Below are positions 59,215 through 64,000 of a stretch of DNA of 64,000 nucleotides, piece by piece (positions within the stretch are counted from its first letter, which is position 1; each line of letters starts with the position of its first letter). The position numbers and the translations under genes were made by a program. Source of the DNA: Trifolium pratense (lineage: Eukaryota > Streptophyta > Magnoliopsida > Fabales > Fabaceae); the NCBI RefSeq assembly GCF_020283565.1, contig NC_060061.1, positions 2,604,001-2,668,000 of the forward strand. The letters run 5' to 3'. The notes under the pieces were generated by a model, which did not search any database, was not told the origin of the DNA, and saw nothing but the letters and a program-made list of their open reading frames with translations.

Positions 59215-60251
59215 ATGAAATATATTATAATCTAACTCACCAAATTTCTATATGCACCCCCCTCTTTATTTGAAATTAATTGATAACAAAGAGTATAGAG
59301 ATATCTACAAAAGAAGCTCTAGAGCTGCCTTGTTACACCCGAAACAAAAACTTGAGCACAAGGCCTCAAACAAACTCTGCCACACAAAAACAAAATTAAA
59401 ACCTAATTAGCATGGTAATTAAAAATAAAAATAAATTGAAATTTCTCTCTATATATAGTACATGAGTACATGTACATATATATATAGGAAATTAATTAAA
59501 CATGATGGTTTAAAAGAGAGAAAGAAATTAAGACCTTAATTAGTTGAGGAAAAGAAGATCCTAAGGGAGAGAATGGGAGAGAAAAATTGAGAGAGAATGT
59601 TGAGGGCCAATGAGGAGGGGGAGGGTGGAATGTTGTGGTTGCTTGGGGTTTTGATAAAGAGGACAAAAAGAGAGAGAAAGATTGGAAAAACAAAAAAGCA
59701 TACTTGGAGGATGTGTCAACCTCTCTCTTTCTTTTCTTTTTGGCTTTGAATGAATTCTACTTTTCATTTGTTTTTTTGATCAATTGGATGATTCCTGATA
59801 TCTTTGATTTCAAGCTTGAATTAATGATTATTAGTATAAATACTTTATATTAATATATTTCTATGCTAGTAATAATAAAATATTTTATAATTCATTTAAT
59901 AATCATCTCTTGATCTCTCCTTCGATATTGGATTATTGATGCTATGCTTGTTGCTTGTTCTTTTGTGTGTTCCACATTACCATGCATGCATGGATGCATT
60001 TCACACTTTGTTTTGGATTAAGAATATATATTAACGTGCATGAGGAAATCAATTCCTTAGCCAACATAACTTAATTTGGCGGCTGTTCCTAACTAAACTT
60101 CATGTCCCTTTCACATTTCTTTTTGCATTTGCCAACTTGCCATTTCATTCTCTTGTGCTTAATTCATTCTTCAAATTAACTTTTCTTTTGTGTAGTTAAA
60201 ATAAAGAGAAAATAGTATATAGAAAACTAATTTTAGACCGTCATTTAATAG
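59215..60251. other. NAC upstream region
   Basis: TATA-like CTATATATAG at 59449-59458 lies about 240 bp upstream of the NAC start and would give a leader of usual length. A purine-rich stretch (59515-59700) follows further upstream. No gene is seen. Confidence 0.4.
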
Positions 60252-60771
60252 TGTTGGGTTATGAGGGAGTCTTGTGATCATCACATTAAGTGTTGAACAA
60301 TTATATAAGTGAGTTGAACACCACATTTTAGCTCAAAACATTAAAGCATTAGGTTTATGGGTCCTCTCACATATAAAGTATTAATCATCCATTTTTCTAT
60401 CTAATGCGGGACTCACGCCACCTCTTCAGGTATGAGTTCATCCATTGTTTACGGGTATATGCTCCCCTTCAAACGATTTTTTTTTCATCCACTTGCATAG
60501 CCAATGTGAATCCACCAATGGGACACGCCGCCTAAACACTTTAGTCAGAAAGACTTTTGATACAAGAAGTCGGTTCAACCGTCGGCTCTGATGATACCAC
60601 TGTTGGGGGGAATCATTACATTGGACACTGAACAAATACATAAGTGAGCTGAACACTACATCTTACATTGGTAAGATCACTTGTAAGTTAATGAGTCCTC
60701 TCATTTATAAAATATTCACAATCCATTTTTCTATTCAATGTGAGACTCGACTCACACTTAAAATACCAACA
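60252..60771. mobile_element. TRIM element with two LTRs and primer-binding site
   Basis: LTR copies start at 60252 (TGTTGGGTTATG) and 60601 (TGTTGGGGGGAA), and the latter ends ACCAACA at 60771. Both share 'cctctca-atataaa-tatt' and 'ctat-aatg-gggactc' blocks. GGCTCTGATGATACCAC (60584-60600) is a tRNA-Met primer site with a 3-base insertion, so the element points to the minus strand. No coding capacity is seen. Confidence 0.65.
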
Positions 60772-61382
60772 ACACCGTACACCCCACTCAATGGTATGCC
60801 ATGGAGAAGTGTTTGATTCTTATTATAAATGTCAATATAAAATTAATTTACGCTAACAAAAAATTAATGAATATAATTTGAGTTTTGTATTTTCTTAAAT
60901 TCGAACCTAAAATTTAATATTTAACAACCGACAGCAATGGTGAGGATTTTGAACAATTTTCTAACATTGATCAATATGTAAACCATGTTACCTAGCCACT
61001 TCTCTTCTTAAAAGTAACCATAAATATGCAGTAAGAAGTGAAATCGAAGCTACCAAAAGAAAAACATAAGTGTGACTAAAATTCATGCATAAGTGGATAT
61101 TCTGAAAAATCAACTAGTAGTTAAAAAGAGGGACCCATGTGGGACCAGCTTTTGCCACGTGAAATAAATAAAGCATCCACGCGGCATGGTAGGATCACTT
61201 GTAAGTTACTATCTCTCATCGATCCTTTTCCTGTCTTCCTTCCCTCATTCATTATCTCCCCATTCATTCTCATGCTTTCCCTTTCATCAATCAATCTTTT
61301 TATGCTTTTCTCCTTTTTGAGTTTATGCCCCCACCCATTTCAACTCTTTTTTATTTTTTATGTATTTTAAATTAGGGTCATG

Positions 61383-61552
61383 CTAAACAGTGCTTCTGGG
61401 ACACTAGTTAAGCATACTAAAAAAGTAAACAAATTATAAAGTTAATGATGAGAGAGAACAACTTTTCACATCATTAAAACATTGAATGCACAATTTACGA
61501 GATAAAACTTCTATATTTATATTCTTAACTAGTGCCCCGAGGGCACTGTTTA
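61383..61552. mobile_element. MITE with about 32-bp inverted ends
   Basis: The left end TGCTAAACAGTGCTTCTGGG faces the right end, which read inward is TGTTAAACAGTGCCCTCGGG. It is a relative of 10447-10572. Confidence 0.7.
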
Positions 61553-61689
61553 ACATTTTCCTTTAAATTAAAATGTCAATTTTAAATTTAGTCACATATT
61601 TGATCATCAAGAGTTCTAGAATGAGTTTTAATTTATGTTAAAAAAAAAATTAGAATGGGCTATTATATAAGTTTTTTTATTAACATGAT

Positions 61690-61875
61690 ATTGGTACGAA
61701 GTTTTCATCGCTGTTAATGATTACTAATATTTGTCGAGAAACTTATGGGGTATATAAAGTGGATTTTCCTCTTTAAACCAAATTTTCTCCATACATATGA
61801 ATCATGAATCAAACTTCTAACTATATGCTTAAGGAGACTAAGAGGTCCAAGACCTTCTCAACTTAAACCAATTCA
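61690..61875 (-). mobile_element. SINE family A copy
   Basis: Read in reverse, AATTGGTTTAAGTTGAGAAG begins the A-box side, and the 3' part has 'catcattaacagcgatg' and ACTTCGTACC, as in the copies at 29754 and 40409. Confidence 0.6.
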
Positions 61876-61912
61876 CTATGGGTGGCTATTATTATATCGG
61901 TGGCTAACCGAA

Positions 61913-62082
61913 TATAATAAGTTGTTATTTTCATATTATGATTTATTATGTATTTATCTTTTGTTGTTAAATCGTTATTTTCTAGTGAAGGTTGAATTAT
62001 AATAAGTTGTTATTTTCATATTATGATTTATTATGTATTTATCTTTTGTTGTTAAATCGTTATTTTCTAGTGAAGGTTGAAT
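61913..62082. repeat. perfect 85-bp tandem duplication
   Basis: The unit 61913-61997 is repeated without visible change at 61998-62082. Both units run through GTTGTTATTTTCATATTATG and TTTTCTAGTGAAGGTTGAAT. Confidence 0.92.
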
Positions 62083-62784
62083 TAGAAACCCGTAAGATAA
62101 AATGAGAAAATATTTTTCTTATTTAACCTTGAAAATTTATTTTAAAATGAAAAAAAACAAACAAATATAATTATGTTTTAAATAAATATATAAATATCAA
62201 GTTAAACAACTATAAATATTAATTAATAACACGTCAAAAAGTATCAATTAATAATTAATATTTTAATAAATTAATAATTAATTTTTAAAGCTATATGTCA
62301 CTTCATCACAAGGGTAATTTTTAATTTTATATATTTTAAAAATAAAAATTCTGTTGAAATATGAATATTTGAAACTAATAATATACCTATACTTTTTTAA
62401 TGGGATAATAAATATTAAAAATTATAGAAAGGTTAAAACTAATATGTTTTAACAAATTCAATATAATTTTGTCCAATTGATATAATTTTGTGAAATTTAT
62501 ATTTATTAAAGCGTTATTGAGCGATGTAATGTTAGTTAAATATTGCACAAGTGTAAGTTATATTTGTGAAATTTGTAGCATGTGTGTCCAAACGTATTTT
62601 ATTTAGTGTTGTGTCTGGACAAATATTTCTCCAAATTTGTTGTCATTCCCTTTCCCATTTTCTTTTCTTAAAAAATTAACTAGATGGTCAATCTACTTGG
62701 AGTAATTGTCAGGAGTGTTTGAGGTTTGAACCCTAACTCAATTTACATATATTAAAATTTCATCTTTTTAATTTCTGGGTTAAT

Positions 62785-63090
62785 ATGTGTTTATCTTCTG
62801 CAATGTGAGCGAGTTTTAGTTTATCCGGTGTAATTTTTTTCCAATTACCCCTGTAATGTGAGATTATGTCATTTACCCCCTCATGGAATCAACTTAAGAT
62901 TCTGTCATTTTTTCCTACAATGTTAGCGAATTTTAGTTTACCCTTCACTGGTTATGTCACGTCATCACTTATGTGGAATTTATGTCAACATATTCCATGA
63001 GAAGGATAAATGACAGAATTTATGTCAACATATTCCATGAGAGGGATAAACTCGCCCATATTACAGGAATAAACATCTATTATCCCTTAA
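62785..63090. mobile_element. foldback MITE with internal duplication
   Basis: Facing arms such as 'ctgcaatgtgagcgagtttt' and its inverse near 'actcgcccatattacagg' bracket the element. Inside, GACAGAATTTATGTCAACAT plus 'attccatgaga' occurs twice with slight change. Confidence 0.55.
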
Positions 63091-63239
63091 TTTTTTAAGG
63101 CAAATAAGTTCGATGACTTATTGTTAATTAATAGTTTCATGACGGTGTATATGATGAACTAAATATAAGAATAAAAATACATGAAAAAGGTGAGGTCGAT
63201 CCTCTTCCATGACATTTTCCTTACATCTCCGATTTAAGG

Positions 63240-63575
63240 TGTGTTTCGTAAGTTCAATAAGTTAGTTTATAGCTTATTAGACTAACTTATAAGTTTATTT
63301 CATAAAAATTGATGTGTTTGATAACAAGTTTATCTGATTAGGCTTATAGCATTTTTTGAGATGCTACTACAAGTAGCGTATGAGCTTATAACTTTTTACA
63401 TTTTATTCTATTTTTTAAAAAAATATACCGTAATAACTATCTACCAACCATGTACTTTTATGTCATTTTATAATTACAACAACTAAATTTGCCAAACATT
63501 TTCATTTTCTTATACCCGCCATCGGCTATAAGCTAGTTTTTCAGCTATAAATTAGCTTATAGCATATTTTTAGGA
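63240..63575. mobile_element. hAT-like MITE upstream of ABP1
   Basis: The left end 'ggtgtgtttcgtaagttc' and repeated 'agcttat-ag' and 'ttagcttatagc' motifs bracket the element. It ends about 100 bp before the ABP1 start codon and may overlap its promoter. Confidence 0.5.
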
Positions 63576-63680
63576 AAGAGTCTTGTTCACCCAAAAAAAA
63601 AAATAATAATACAAAAATCAAAATTGAGCAAAAAGAAACGCATGACACACAAAGCTAAAAAAAGAAGAAAGTGGTAGAAG

Positions 63681-64000
63681 ATGGTAGAACGTTATGTGAT
63701 CATGACTCTGTTGCTCAGCCTCATCATAGTTTCTTCAATTGTTTTTACTTCTTCTTCTTCTTCATGCTCCGCAATCACTGGTTAGTGCCTTCTCATGCTT
63801 TTCATCTTCATTTCTTCATTCATAAAATGATTCCAATGCGTGCTCTTTTTCCCCCTTTTAAAGTTTTCTGTCAAAATTTGTTATTAGTTGGAATCAACAA
63901 ATATGCAGAGTTACCGCTCGTGAGAAATATCAGCGAGATTCATCAGGATAACTATGGTAGACCAGGTCTCTCTCATATCACTGTTGCTGGTTCAATCTTG
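63681..64000 (+). CDS. ABP1: auxin-binding protein 1, 5' part (cut by window end)
   Basis: Exon 1 (63681-63780) encodes a signal peptide: a basic N-terminus, then MTLLLSLIIVSSIVF and a Ser run. Exon 2 starts at 63888 and runs past the window edge. Its translation contains ELPLVRNISEIHQDNYGRPG followed by LSHITVAGSIL, the conserved N-terminal end of mature ABP1. ABP1 is a small ER/apoplast cupin glycoprotein that binds auxin; the zinc-binding histidines and the KDEL end lie beyond the window. NIS in this stretch is an N-glycosylation sequon. A second in-frame acceptor at 63909 (TGCAG) would remove seven residues. Recognition is strong; completeness cannot be judged. Confidence 0.9.

Overview
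The window is nuclear DNA of a flowering plant. It is AT-rich, its genes are split by GT-AG introns, and its protein families are plant-specific (NAC, phi-class GST, sucrose synthase, calmodulin-binding GAD, ABP1). The transposon types and the look of the proteins suggest a legume close to Medicago. That placement is recognition, not a search result.

Seven protein genes can be assembled exon by exon with consistent reading phase: an XRI1-like gene (minus, 4243-6053); glutamate decarboxylase (minus, 8072-14097); a phi glutathione S-transferase of the GSTF11/12 type (plus, 30720-32426); a group III sucrose synthase (plus, 42309-48626); a secreted protein with a periplasmic-binding-like domain (minus, 48922-52626), tail to tail with the sucrose synthase; a membrane-tethered NAC factor (minus, 54405-59214); and the first two exons of an auxin-binding protein 1 gene (plus, 63681 to the window edge). 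They are ordinary plant genes and do not form a pathway cluster. A decayed lectin receptor kinase remnant sits at 7303-7700.

The least ordinary stretch is 33701-36726. Four copies of one box C/D snoRNA lie in tandem on the minus strand. Their promoter, a telo-box plus site II elements plus a TATA box, is at 34856-34989. A 5'-truncated Helitron sits just upstream and is flanked by a 149-bp direct duplication of the promoter region. One edge of the duplication coincides exactly with the Helitron 3' terminus.

The rest is mobile-element sediment with several clear insertions: a second Helitron remnant (14760-17011); a 6.3-kb copia-type LTR element with near-identical LTRs and a ruined pol (19152-25492); a 201-bp miniature LTR element (18632-18832); a hAT-type element nested in a SINE (26015-26475); a SINE with a 14-bp target duplication (17136-17319); two LINE tails with target duplications (2539-2974, 39686-39941); a tandem TRIM array (40846-41504); a CACTA end (28901); and many MITEs, several of them inside introns. 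Long (TA)n and (TAA)n microsatellites produce open reading frames that are not genes.
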